Origin: Pseudomonas frederiksbergensis | Lineage (GTDB): Bacteria > Pseudomonadota > Gammaproteobacteria > Pseudomonadales > Pseudomonadaceae | Assembly (NCBI RefSeq): GCF_017114915.1 | Contig: NZ_JAAUOE010000009.1 | Span: 1 to 64,000, forward strand | Direction: 5' to 3' | Length of the DNA stretch: 64,000 nucleotides | Part shown: one piece after another, positions 48,330 through 57,894 of the stretch | Numbering within the stretch: the first letter of the stretch is position 1 | Layout: the number at the start of each line of letters is the position of its first letter | Program-made: the position numbers and the translations under genes | The notes under the pieces: model-generated | Databases searched by the model: none | What the model was told of the DNA's origin: nothing | What the model saw: only the letters and a program-made list of their open reading frames with translations

Positions 48330-50018
48330 TCAGGCAAAGACAAATCCCGAAGCCGACAGGTTGTCCAGGCCCACCCCCACCAGTGTCACGGCGTAATCGC
48401 CAATCTTCAGCACGGTGTCGTTGCCGGCCTGTGAAGCGTGCTGGGTGTAGTCATAGCCCTGCCCCGCACCCTGGACACCCATGAACACCAGTTTGTCGCT
48501 GCCCTGGTAGCCATTGATCGCGTCGAAGCCGAAGGCGCCGCTGAACAGAAAGGTGTTGTTGCCACCCGAGGCCTGCATCACGTCATTGCCCGCGCCACCG
48601 ACGAAGGTCACGTGGCTCTTGTCGCTGCGCAGCAGGTCGTCGCCGGCGTTGCCGAACAGCCAGTCACCGTCGACGCTGGCCACCAGCGTGTTGCCGTAGG
48701 CATCGCCGTTGAGCGAGTGGTTGTAGTGGGTCAGTTCCGTGCCATTGAGCAAGCCATTGGCAGTGACGTTGTAGGTCACCTCCTTGCTGCCCCACCACGA
48801 GCCCGACTCCTTGCTTACCAGCGCGCCGATGTCACGGGTCATGCTGATGCCGCCATAGGCGTCGCGCACATACAGGGTGCCGTCGCCGTCATGGGCGAAG
48901 CTGAAGTTCTGCAACGGTTTCTGCAGCTCGAAAGTGTTGCTGCCCTTGCCGCCCAGCAGCAGGTTGTAGCCACCGTCATCGCGGAACCGGTCGTTACCGT
49001 CACGGCCTTCGATGAAGTCATTGCCCGCGCCGCCCTTAAGCCAGTCATGGCTGTCGGTACCGATGATGAACGTGCTGCCGGTGTGCGGTTCGCCGCTGCG
49101 GCCCAGGTCTTCGACCCAGGTCGTGCCTCGGGACGACTCCGACAGGTTGGACACGATCAGCGTCGAGTCCTTGTCGGTGAGGTCGTAGAAGCGCGAGTCG
49201 ATCACCCGGTTCAAACCGTCGGCATAGCCCAACGAGCCGTGGGCCGACCAGTTCAGTGGGTTGAGAATGCTGAACGGCACCAGGTTCTGCGCGGTGGAGG
49301 CGTACTGGTCATTGAAGTTGACGATGTTGTTGGTCGCCGACTCCTGATGACCGTCATGCTTGCCCAGCGAGCCGCTGCTGAAGGTGGTGCCGTCGAGCAC
49401 GCGAAACACCGGGTCGTTCTCGTAGCCGATGTTCAGCACGTTGTTGCCGGTGGCGCTTTGGGTCGGCGAGGCGAAGGCAATGTAGTTGGCGTCTTTGAAA
49501 AAACCGCCCCAGTTATTGCCGCTCAACTCCGCCAGGCTATTGACCCCCAGCCCGCCGAGGCTGTGCCCACTGACCAGTACGTCCTTGGCGCTCAGGCCGT
49601 GGGCGATGGCAAACGCAGCGACATTTTTGAGCAAGGTGTCGAAGGCGTTTTTCGCGTAGTTGCTCGCGTAATCCACCGGTCCGACCGCGGCCAGCAGGTT
49701 GTTTTTCATGTCGCCGAAGGTGTCGCTGTAGCCCAGGCCCCCGGTGCCACGGAAGGCAATGCCGAGACCGATCAGCTGCCCTGCCCCGTCGTATTTGCCG
49801 AGGATTTCGGCTTCGGCGCTGGTGAAGCCATCCTTCTCGCCATAGAAAGTGCCTTGAGGCCCGACCTTGCCCTGGTAACCCAAGGCCGCCGCGCCAATCG
49901 GCGCCCAGGCGGTCGCCGGCAGTGGCTGGCCGGTGGGCGTGTAGGCATACAGCGTCAGCGCGATGGCGTCGCTGTACAACGTCTTGCCGTCAGCATTTTT
50001 GTAATCAAACAGTCCCAT
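48330..50018 (-). CDS. Family I.3 lipase with RTX repeats (TliA/LipA position)
   Basis: A 562-residue lipase paralogous to the next gene. The triad is S153 in VSGHSLGG, D202 in YENDPVF and H260 in NWSAHGS. It lacks the roughly 50-residue N-terminal lid-region insert of the 617-residue paralogue (residues 31-80 there). RTX repeats occupy the C-terminal third and the end is SASGFVFA. It sits 23 bases after prtB, the normal place of the lipase gene in the fluorescens apr operon. GGAAG precedes ATG. Confidence 0.95.
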   Translation of the reverse strand: MGLFDYKNADGKTLYSDAIALTLYAYTPTGQPLPATAWAPIGAAALGYQGKVGPQGTFYGEKDGFTSAEAEILGKYDGAGQLIGLGIAFRGTGGLGYSDTFGDMKNNLLAAVGPVDYASNYAKNAFDTLLKNVAAFAIAHGLSAKDVLVSGHSLGGLGVNSLAELSGNNWGGFFKDANYIAFASPTQSATGNNVLNIGYENDPVFRVLDGTTFSSGSLGKHDGHQESATNNIVNFNDQYASTAQNLVPFSILNPLNWSAHGSLGYADGLNRVIDSRFYDLTDKDSTLIVSNLSESSRGTTWVEDLGRSGEPHTGSTFIIGTDSHDWLKGGAGNDFIEGRDGNDRFRDDGGYNLLLGGKGSNTFELQKPLQNFSFAHDGDGTLYVRDAYGGISMTRDIGALVSKESGSWWGSKEVTYNVTANGLLNGTELTHYNHSLNGDAYGNTLVASVDGDWLFGNAGDDLLRSDKSHVTFVGGAGNDVMQASGGNNTFLFSGAFGFDAINGYQGSDKLVFMGVQGAGQGYDYTQHASQAGNDTVLKIGDYAVTLVGVGLDNLSASGFVFA

Positions 50019-50041
50019 GTGGTGGCTTCCTTTGCGTCAAA

Positions 50042-53000
50042 TCAGAACTGCCAGTCCAGGGTCAGGCCCACACCGTGGTCTTTTTCCCGGGAGCCGAGCA
50101 GCCCGTTGTAATCCAGGTTCAAACGGGTATCGCGGCTCAGCGCCAATCCGGCACGGGCGCCGACCACCGCGGCATTGCGGTCCATGGACACGCTTTGCAC
50201 GCTGAACGCGGTGTTGCCGTTGACGAAGGCCAGGTGGTCTTCGGAGCGGGTGTTGCTCAGGTTGTGCTGCCAGCCCAGCGTGCCGGACAGTTCCAACTGA
50301 TGCTGGTCGGACAGCGCAATGGCTTTGCTCGCCCGCAGGCCCAGGGTCGAGAGCACCGCGTCGCGGTTGTTTTCACCGCCCTTGAGTGCGGCGGCGTCAC
50401 CTTTTTCACTGAAGCTGTCGCTGTTCAGGTGCACGTAGGCCAGGTTGACGAACGGCTCCAGAGCAACCGGTTGCAGGTCCAGGCGATACGCCGCTTCGGT
50501 GAACAGTTGCGCGGTGGTCGCATCGCGTTTGGATTTCTGCTTGCCGCTGACGTCGCCGAATTGCAGGTCGCGTTTGACGTCGATGCGATGCCAGCTGTAC
50601 GCGCCGCCGACGCTCAGGCGCAACGCGTCGATTTCATGGCCCAAATACGCACCCAAGTGATAGCTGTCGACCGAGGCCGACGAATGCGTGCCATCGCCCA
50701 TGCTCAACGAACTGTCGCTATAACCGGTGACGAAACCCAGTCGCGTATCTTCAGTGATCAAGCCATCGACACCAGCCAGCAGCCCGCCAATGGAGCTGTT
50801 GGAACTGGCGTTGTCATGCCCGCCATCGCTCTTGCCCCAGGCGCCGAGCACGTTGAGCCAGGCGTTGCTGCGGTTATCGGTCGGTGCGCCGGCGTCGAAC
50901 AGATCACGCTCGCGCAGACGTTCGCCGACCGCATCGCGCAGGTAACGGCTGTCGTTGATCAGCAGCGTGCCGATTGCCGGGTGAATCTCACCGGACAGTT
51001 GCTGGAACGCTTGTTGCGCGACAGCGGCGGTCGGTGACAGCAGCAGGGTTTCATAGAGCGGATTGCCCGTGCCCAGTTGCTCGGCGGCAGCGGCCACCGC
51101 GCGTTGGTTCGGAGTCAGACCAACACTGGTGAAAGACGTCGCATTACGTTCGACGGCCAGCTGAATGCCGTTGGCCGCGTAGTCGAGGGTGCCACCGATA
51201 AACAGGTAATCCGGCAGCACCGCACCGAAGCGCCCTTCGATTCCGCCGGCTGCTTGCAGGATGTTGTACTGATTGCCGAGCAGGGTTTTCGTCTCGCCGG
51301 TGGTCAGCAGCGTCGGGCTGTTTTCCAGCGATAGGCTGACGGTTGCGCCTTCAATCACCGCCTTGCCGCCAGCAATGATCTGGTCGCTGCTGGTGGGCGA
51401 CAGCTCGACAGCGTAGGTCGAGCCGGGCTCGAAGGTCACGTCGCCCGCCACCTGCAAGATACCGATGGAGTTGCCGGGCGCCACGGTGCCGCCGCTTTTC
51501 GCGGTCAGCGCCGCGATGCTGCCGTTACCGCCGAGGATGCCGCTGTCATTGACGGTGACCGCCGACAGCAGCGAACCGTTGATCGCCAATCGGCCCTGAT
51601 TGACCAGGGTCGGGCCGGTGTAGGTGTTGGCGCCGGTCAGCACCAGCGTGCCGATGCCCTGCTTGGTCAGGCCGCCGTGGCCGGAAATGTCGTTGCGCCA
51701 ATAGTCGAGCCCGCAGTGCACGTCATTGCACACACGCTCGGTGGGTTTGCCGGCGTCGATGATCGCGCCGATACCGGGCAAGTCCGCGACAAACTGGCTG
51801 GAGCCATAGGCGCCGTCGATGCGGAACTCTTCGGGAATGTCCTGCTCGGTGACGAACATCGCCGGGCCGTCGATGCCTTTGCGCAGGTTGATCATGCCCC
51901 AGCCGTACAGCGAATCGACGCCGGGTGCGCCGAGATCGGTGGCGGTGGTGCGCAGCACGCTGGCGACTTGCGCGCCGGTCATGTACGGGAAGCGTTCCAT
52001 CAACACTGCCACCGAGCCGGCAACGTGCGGCGCCGCCATCGAGGTGCCGTTGTAGTTGGCGTAGCCGGTGGTCAAGTCAGCGGCATTAGTGCCGCTGATG
52101 ATCGAGCTGTAGATCCGGCTACCCGGTGCCGACACGCAGAAACTCGCGGTGTAGCCGCAGCGCGACGAGAAGGTGCTGATGGTGTAGGGATTGGGGCTGC
52201 TGGTGTCCGGGTTCTTCTGCAACGCCGCGACGGTCATCCAGTTCGGCGCGATCTGGGGGACGAAGTAACCGAGGCCGGCGATGGCGTCCGGGTTGTTGAG
52301 GTTGTAATCGTTGCCGGCGGCGAAAATTGTCACGATGCCGCTGCGGGCCGCCGCGATGGCGCCGTCGTAGGCACCGCCGGGTTTGGTCCCGAGCAAGGTC
52401 TGGATTTCGTTAAATTGCAGTTGCGCGTCCTGCACGGTGAAATGCGGGTATGCCGGGTCCCGGCCGCCGAGGTCGAAGCGGTCGGTGATGCCGATGCCCC
52501 AGCTGTTGTTGATGATCCGCGCGCCGCTGGCGATCAGGGCGTCCCAACCGGCCTTGTACACCGCGCCGTCGTTGCCGCGAATGATGCCGTCTTCCGGGCC
52601 TGGGTCGCCGTTGTCGGCGCTGATGATTTGCGCGCCAAAGGCGACGCCATGCATAAGGCCACCATCACGACTGCCGGCGGCGATCCCGCCAACGTGGGTG
52701 CCGTGGGCCCCGAGTTTGCCGTTGGAGCCTACCGAGGGCGAACCGTCATAGAGAAAGGCGTCCCCGGCTTTGACCGGAATGTAGGGGTCGGTGTATTCGC
52801 GAATGCCACTGGTGACCAGCGTGATCACCTTGTTGGCCCCGGAAAACTCCGGGTGCAAGGCGTAAACCGGTTGATCGAAGATCCCCAGTTTCACCCCTTT
52901 GCCGGTGTAACCGGCCGCGTAGGCCTCTTGAGCATCGATCGCCCCAAGGCCCCAGTCGGCGTTGAACTCCGTACTGCGCCAGCTATCGGGATCGCCTGTT

Positions 53001-53089
53001 CTGCCGTTCTCCACGTAGGGCGCCGCGTGTGCGGTGCCCAGGGTGGCCAGTGCGCAGAGCAAGGCAAGTTTGTTGTACTTGTTCTTCAT
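50042..53089 (-). CDS. prtB: Autotransporter serine protease PrtB (subtilisin family S8)
   Basis: A 1015-residue autotransporter. The signal peptide is residues 1-22. The subtilisin triad is D72 in LGIFDQP, H132 in HGTHVGG and S350 in NGTSMAAPH. A passenger linker with beta-helix/autotransporter repeat (GLTKQGIGTLVLTGANTYTG) comes next. The C-terminal beta-barrel (about 730-1015) ends LTLDWQF, a typical Omp85-recognised end. It is exported by type V secretion, not by AprDEF. It follows prtA by 266 bases that contain a repeat. Confidence 0.94.
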   Translation of the reverse strand: MKNKYNKLALLCALATLGTAHAAPYVENGRTGDPDSWRSTEFNADWGLGAIDAQEAYAAGYTGKGVKLGIFDQPVYALHPEFSGANKVITLVTSGIREYTDPYIPVKAGDAFLYDGSPSVGSNGKLGAHGTHVGGIAAGSRDGGLMHGVAFGAQIISADNGDPGPEDGIIRGNDGAVYKAGWDALIASGARIINNSWGIGITDRFDLGGRDPAYPHFTVQDAQLQFNEIQTLLGTKPGGAYDGAIAAARSGIVTIFAAGNDYNLNNPDAIAGLGYFVPQIAPNWMTVAALQKNPDTSSPNPYTISTFSSRCGYTASFCVSAPGSRIYSSIISGTNAADLTTGYANYNGTSMAAPHVAGSVAVLMERFPYMTGAQVASVLRTTATDLGAPGVDSLYGWGMINLRKGIDGPAMFVTEQDIPEEFRIDGAYGSSQFVADLPGIGAIIDAGKPTERVCNDVHCGLDYWRNDISGHGGLTKQGIGTLVLTGANTYTGPTLVNQGRLAINGSLLSAVTVNDSGILGGNGSIAALTAKSGGTVAPGNSIGILQVAGDVTFEPGSTYAVELSPTSSDQIIAGGKAVIEGATVSLSLENSPTLLTTGETKTLLGNQYNILQAAGGIEGRFGAVLPDYLFIGGTLDYAANGIQLAVERNATSFTSVGLTPNQRAVAAAAEQLGTGNPLYETLLLSPTAAVAQQAFQQLSGEIHPAIGTLLINDSRYLRDAVGERLRERDLFDAGAPTDNRSNAWLNVLGAWGKSDGGHDNASSNSSIGGLLAGVDGLITEDTRLGFVTGYSDSSLSMGDGTHSSASVDSYHLGAYLGHEIDALRLSVGGAYSWHRIDVKRDLQFGDVSGKQKSKRDATTAQLFTEAAYRLDLQPVALEPFVNLAYVHLNSDSFSEKGDAAALKGGENNRDAVLSTLGLRASKAIALSDQHQLELSGTLGWQHNLSNTRSEDHLAFVNGNTAFSVQSVSMDRNAAVVGARAGLALSRDTRLNLDYNGLLGSREKDHGVGLTLDWQF

Positions 53090-53165
53090 CGAGCTACCGT
53101 CCTTAGTTGTGTTGCAAAAATCCTTGCGCCTTCAAAGGCGTGTCTTGTCCTGCGTTAACGCGATC

Positions 53166-53355
53166 TGTAGCAGCTGCCGAGCTGCGCGAGGCTGCGTTCG
53201 GTGTGGGCCGCATTCGGACGCAGCCGTCGCAAACCCTGCCTGCAAGGTCTTCCTGACACACCGCAATAGCTGACTTCACGACTGCTTCGCAGCCGAACGC
53301 AGCCTCGCGCAGCTCGGCAGCTGCTACAAGCGAACGCAGGCTTCGGCAGTTGCTA
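53166..53355. repeat. Inverted-repeat intergenic element, copy 2
   Basis: It starts TGTAGCAGCTGCCGAGC and has the inverted end CTGCTACA at 53328. An extra partial copy (CGAACGCAGGCTTCGGCAG) reaches the prtA stop at 53356. It shares the TGTAGCAGCTGCC ends and the CACCGCAATAGCTGACTT middle with copy 1 at 32846. Confidence 0.8.
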
Positions 53356-56319
53356 CTAAAACTGCCAATTGAGACTCAGCCCGACGCCATGGCTCTTCTC
53401 GCGGCTGGCCAGTTGGCCGGTGTAATCGAGGTTCAGCCGAATATCCCGGCTCAAGGCCAGGCTGGCATGGGCGCCCACCAGCGCCGCATCGCGAATCAGC
53501 GGCGAACTTTGCACCACAAACGGTGTGCTGCCGCTGGCAAACGCCAGGTGCTGCTCGGCATCGGTGTCGCTCAGGTTGTGCTGCCAGCCGAGGCTGCCGC
53601 TCAGGTCCAGCTGTTGCTGGCCGGACAGCGTCACGGTTTTCAGTGCCCGTACGCCCAGCGTGCCGAGTACCGCGTCACGCCGGTCGCCGCGGCTTTTGAG
53701 CGCGGCGGCGTCACCTTTCTCGGTGAAGCCCTCGGTGTCGAGGTGCACGTAAGCGAGGTTGGCGAACGGCTCCAACGCCAGGGGTTGCAGGTTCAGGCGA
53801 TACGCCGCTTCGCCGAACACCTGAGTGGTCCCGGCATCGACCTTGGCTTTCTGTTTGGCACTGACGTCACCGTATTGCAGGTCACGTTTGACGTCGGCCC
53901 GATGCCAGCTGTAGGCACCGCCGGCACTCAGACGCCATGCACCCATTTCGTGGCCGGCATAAGCGCCCAGGTGATAACTGTCGACTTGCGCCGATGAATG
54001 AGTGCCGGAGCCCATGTTGACCGAGCTGTCGCTGTAACCGGCGACCAGGCCGACACGGGTTTCGTCGTCGACAGCGCCATCAACGCCGGCCAGCAAACCG
54101 CCAATCGACGTGGTGTAGCCGGCGGTGTCGTGGCGGTCATCGGTCTTGCCCCAGGCACCCAACGCTTTGATCCAGCCATTGCTGCGGGAACCGTTGGCCT
54201 CATGGAGACGCTCACCGAGCGCATCGCGCAGATAACGGCTGTCGTTGATCAGTACCGAGCCCAACGCCGGATAGATTTCCCCCGACAATTGCTGGAACGC
54301 CTGTTGCGCCGAACTCGCGGTCGGCGAAAGCAGCAGGCTTTCGTAGACCGCGTTACCCGGGCCAAGCCCTTCCACGGCGACTGCGACGGAACGCTGATTC
54401 GGGGTTTGCCCGACGCTGGCGAAGGTCGTGGCATTACGCTCAACGCTCAACTGAATGCCGGTCGCGGCGTAATCGAGGCTGCCGCCGATGAACACATAGT
54501 TGGGCAGCACCGCGCCAAACTGGCCTTGAATCCCGCCCGCCGCTTGCAGGATGTTGTACTGGTTGCCCAACAGGCTTTGCACTTGCTGGGTGCTGAGCAA
54601 GGTCGGGCTGTTTTCCAGCGACAGGCTGACGGTGGCGCCGCTGACCGTGGCCGTACCGCCGGCAATAATCTGGTCGCTGCTGGTGGGCGACAGTTCGACG
54701 GCGTAGGTCGAGCCCGGCGCAAACGTCACATCGCCACTGACTTGCAACGTACCGATGGAATTACCGGGCGCCACGGTACCCCCGGCGTTGGCGGTCAAGG
54801 CAGCGATCCGTCCGTTACCGCCGAGGGTGCCGCTGGCATTGACCGTCACCGCCGATGCCAGCGAACCGTTCACCGCCAGTAAGCCGCCGTTGACCGTGGT
54901 CGAACCGCGATACGTGTTGTCGCCGGTGAGCATCAAGCGTCCGGCGCCGGACTTGATCAGGCTGCCTTCGTAGACTCGGCTGGCAGCGGCTGCGTCGCGA
55001 GCCATGCCCACCGCGTAATCGGTCTGATCCTGCTGACTGGCACCGGCGGGAACACCGTTTGCCCAGCCCTTGTCCTGCAACGTCTGTTGCCAGGCGTTGC
55101 GTTCGGCGGCGTCTTCGGCCTGACGCTGAATCAGCGCCTTGTCCGAAATGTCGTTGCTCCAGACATCGCTCTGCCCTGCCCCCAGATCGGCGTCAAACGC
55201 TCCGAGCAATTGCCCCGGCCCGCGCATCGCCCGGTCGAGGTTGGCCACGCCCCAACCGACGCGCGTGGTCGGCGCGTCGGTAATCGAGCCGTCGAGCTGG
55301 GTCGCGGTGGTCAGCAACACCTCCAGCGCCTGCTGATTGTTCATGTACGGATAGCGTTCCATCACCAGCGCCAGTGCCCCGGTGGCATGCGGCGCGGCCA
55401 TGGAGGTGCCGGACTTGATCGCGTAACCGCCGCCGGGAATGGTGCTGTCGATCTTCGCGCCCGGTGTGGTGATGCACCAATACTTGGCGATCCCGCACTG
55501 GTTGTATTTCTGCTGGTTGCCTTGATCCAGCCCCGACACCGCCAGCCAGTGACCTTCCAGGTCCGGCTGAAAATACGGCAAGGCCGAGCGCACGCTGGCA
55601 TTCGGGTAACCGCTGTTGCCGGCGCTGAACACGTTGATCACGCCACGGCGCGAAACGTCGGCGGCGGCATCGAGCCAGGTGCCTTTGTTCCAGTGCTGGG
55701 CGTAGGCCGAGTGCAGGTCGTCGAGGGTTCGGTAGCTGACGTCCTTGGGCTGGCTGCCCCAGCTGTTATTGATCGCGCGTACGCCGGCATCCGCCAGGGC
55801 GTCATAGACCGCTTTGAAATAGCGCGGATCGGGGTTGGGACCGAACAGGAAACTGTCGTTCTGGTTGGTGTTGCCGACGTGGATTTGCGCGTTATACGCC
55901 ACGCCATGCATGCCGATTCCATCGCGGGACGCGCCCATGGTGCCGGTGACGTGGGTGCCGTGGGAATCGTTGTTGGCGTTGAGCGTACCATCGACGTTGA
56001 ACGCTGAGCCGTCGACATAGCTACCGCTGGCCGTCACCGCGTGATAGCGGTCTGCGGCAAATTCGGGATGGCTGGAATCGAACCCGGAATCCAGCGCGCC
56101 GATTTTCACGCCTTTGCCGCTGATGCCGGCGGCATAGGCCTGGTCGGCCTGCATCCGCCCCAGGCCCCAGTCGCGCTGGAACTCCGCCGAACGCCAACTG
56201 GCGGGGTCGCCGAGGGCGCCGGTTTCCAGATAAAGCGCCTGGGCCGAGCCTGGCGCTGATGAAATCACCAGCAATAGCGTGCCGACCGATATCGGCTTGA
56301 TCTGTACGTCCATGGGCAT
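53356..56319 (-). CDS. prtA: Autotransporter serine protease PrtA (subtilisin family S8)
   Basis: A 987-residue autotransporter homologous to PrtB. The signal peptide is about residues 1-28. The triad is D77 in GALDSGFD, H123 in HGTHVTG and the serine in SGTSMAAPH. The C-terminal beta-barrel ends LSLNWQF. I chose ATG at 56319, with GAGATGTC before it; a longer frame to 56478 reads through the intergenic repeat and is rejected. It lies between aprF and prtB. Its substrate is unknown. Confidence 0.93.
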   Translation of the reverse strand: MPMDVQIKPISVGTLLLVISSAPGSAQALYLETGALGDPASWRSAEFQRDWGLGRMQADQAYAAGISGKGVKIGALDSGFDSSHPEFAADRYHAVTASGSYVDGSAFNVDGTLNANNDSHGTHVTGTMGASRDGIGMHGVAYNAQIHVGNTNQNDSFLFGPNPDPRYFKAVYDALADAGVRAINNSWGSQPKDVSYRTLDDLHSAYAQHWNKGTWLDAAADVSRRGVINVFSAGNSGYPNASVRSALPYFQPDLEGHWLAVSGLDQGNQQKYNQCGIAKYWCITTPGAKIDSTIPGGGYAIKSGTSMAAPHATGALALVMERYPYMNNQQALEVLLTTATQLDGSITDAPTTRVGWGVANLDRAMRGPGQLLGAFDADLGAGQSDVWSNDISDKALIQRQAEDAAERNAWQQTLQDKGWANGVPAGASQQDQTDYAVGMARDAAAASRVYEGSLIKSGAGRLMLTGDNTYRGSTTVNGGLLAVNGSLASAVTVNASGTLGGNGRIAALTANAGGTVAPGNSIGTLQVSGDVTFAPGSTYAVELSPTSSDQIIAGGTATVSGATVSLSLENSPTLLSTQQVQSLLGNQYNILQAAGGIQGQFGAVLPNYVFIGGSLDYAATGIQLSVERNATTFASVGQTPNQRSVAVAVEGLGPGNAVYESLLLSPTASSAQQAFQQLSGEIYPALGSVLINDSRYLRDALGERLHEANGSRSNGWIKALGAWGKTDDRHDTAGYTTSIGGLLAGVDGAVDDETRVGLVAGYSDSSVNMGSGTHSSAQVDSYHLGAYAGHEMGAWRLSAGGAYSWHRADVKRDLQYGDVSAKQKAKVDAGTTQVFGEAAYRLNLQPLALEPFANLAYVHLDTEGFTEKGDAAALKSRGDRRDAVLGTLGVRALKTVTLSGQQQLDLSGSLGWQHNLSDTDAEQHLAFASGSTPFVVQSSPLIRDAALVGAHASLALSRDIRLNLDYTGQLASREKSHGVGLSLNWQF

Positions 56320-56387
56320 GACATCTCGCTTTCTTGGCGTTTTTAGAGTTGTAGGCCCCGGTCCAGAGGCTGCGTTGCAAAACACCC

Positions 56388-56519
56388 TGTAGCAGCTGCC
56401 GAAGGCTGCGTTCGGCTGCAAAGCAGCCGCCATTCGGTTTGTCGTATCTCCCTGACAGACCGAGTGTTTGGACTTCACGGCTGCTGCGCAGCCGAACGCA
56501 GCCTTCGGCAGCTGCTACA
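56388..56519. repeat. Inverted-repeat intergenic element, copy 3
   Basis: The clearest of the three copies. The left arm TGTAGCAGCTGCCGAAGG and its complement at the right end (CCTTCGGCAGCTGCTACA) are perfect, with inner arms around GCTGCGTTCGGCTGC and GCAGCCGAACGCAGC, for a total of 132 bases. It sits between the aprF stop and prtA start. Confidence 0.85.
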
Positions 56520-56527
56520 GGGTTAAA

Positions 56528-57892
56528 TCATTGAGTCCTCGCGCCTTGGCCGAACGCCTCATCCACCTTGGCCAAATCCTGTTCGTTCAAGGTGCCCGCG
56601 TAGTAGTGCAACTTGGTCCAGGCCATCAAATAGTCGTAGCGTGCCTGGGCCAGATCCCGGCGGGTGGTGAACAGTTGTTGTTCGGCGTTGAGCGCATCGA
56701 GGTTGACCCGTTCTCCGCCCAAAATGCTTTGCTTGGTCGAAACCACCAGCGCTTCGACCGACACCAATGCCTTCTGATAAGCCCGCAATTTGTTGACCCC
56801 CGACAGACAGGCGCTGAACTGACGGCGCAGCTGAATCAAGGTTTCCCGGGTCTTGCCGTCCAGCTCGTACTCGGCCTGTTCCATGGTGCGGCTGGCCTGT
56901 CGGGTCGAGGCCGAGACCCCGCCGCCGGCATACAGCGGCACATTGACTTCGATGCCGATGGTGTTGGTGTCGTAGCGCTGGTTATAGGTGTTGCCACTTT
57001 CCGATTCGTTCTGGCGTACCGAGGCGTAAGCGCTGACTTTTGGCAGGTGGCCGGCGCGGTTGCGTTCGACTTCGTAGCGCGCCACTTCCACCGCCTGGCG
57101 CTGGGAGGCCAGGTTCGGGTTATTGGCCACCGCCATCTCGTGCCAGGTGTCGTAATGGGCCGGTTGCAGGGTGAAGGTCTGGAAGTTCTGATCCAGCGGC
57201 GTCAGGTCGCCAATGTCGATGGCCGGCACGCCAACCAGTGCACCGAGCTCGCGCAGGGCCGCATCCTGTTCGTCCCGCGCCTCGATTTCCTCGGCAGTCG
57301 CCAGTTCGTAACGTGACTCGGCTTCGAGGATGTCGGTGCGTGTGCCTTCCCCTTGGCGGAACATCTGCTCGTTCTGCTGAAACTGCTCCTCGAACGCTTT
57401 TTTCTTCGCCCGGGCGATGTCGATCTGGTCCTGGGCGAACAGCGCCTTGGTGTAGTTCTCCAGTACGCGAACCAGCAGTTCCTGGCTCTTGCCACGAAAG
57501 TTTTCATCGGCGAACAGCGATTGCGCCACGCCTTTGCGATACGCCGCGTAGGCCTCGTAGTCGAGCAAGGGCTGTTGCAGGGTCAAGGTCGAGCCGTAGC
57601 TGCTGTAGTTGCGGTCATCCGTTTGTCTGTTGCCGCGATCATTGAGGTATTTGACCTCGGAGGCGTTACGCCCTTTGTTGTAGTTGTAACCCAGCCTCGG
57701 CAGCAGCCCGGCGCGGCCGATGGCGCGGTTTTCAAGGCCGGCATCGCGCTCCTTGATGGCACCGAGGAACACCGGATCATTGCGTAAGGCTTGCTCATAG
57801 ATGTCGAACGGCCCCAGGGCCATCGCGCGGTTGCACGTCAGCAACCCCAGGGCCGCTGCGAGCAGGAAAAGCTTATTCATACAACCGAACAT
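56528..57892 (-). CDS. aprF: Alkaline protease secretion outer-membrane protein AprF
   Basis: A 454-residue TolC-family outer-membrane channel of the AprDEF type I exporter. The signal peptide is about the first 25 residues (MNKLFLLAAALGLLTCNRAMA after a short extension). The rest has the alternating helical hairpins of the family. ATG at 57892 has GAGGAA five bases upstream, formed by the end of aprE; the ATG at 57880 lacks a ribosome site. It probably serves AprX and both lipases. Confidence 0.94.
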   Translation of the reverse strand: MFGCMNKLFLLAAALGLLTCNRAMALGPFDIYEQALRNDPVFLGAIKERDAGLENRAIGRAGLLPRLGYNYNKGRNASEVKYLNDRGNRQTDDRNYSSYGSTLTLQQPLLDYEAYAAYRKGVAQSLFADENFRGKSQELLVRVLENYTKALFAQDQIDIARAKKKAFEEQFQQNEQMFRQGEGTRTDILEAESRYELATAEEIEARDEQDAALRELGALVGVPAIDIGDLTPLDQNFQTFTLQPAHYDTWHEMAVANNPNLASQRQAVEVARYEVERNRAGHLPKVSAYASVRQNESESGNTYNQRYDTNTIGIEVNVPLYAGGGVSASTRQASRTMEQAEYELDGKTRETLIQLRRQFSACLSGVNKLRAYQKALVSVEALVVSTKQSILGGERVNLDALNAEQQLFTTRRDLAQARYDYLMAWTKLHYYAGTLNEQDLAKVDEAFGQGARTQ

Positions 57893-57894
57893 CC

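Noticed and set aside
48438..50111. 557-codon open frame on the plus strand opposite the first lipase
   Set aside because: Shadow; catalytic triad and RTX repeats are on the minus strand.
51677..53158. 493-codon open frame on the plus strand opposite prtB
   Set aside because: Shadow; no start site or motif, and the subtilisin triad is on the minus strand.
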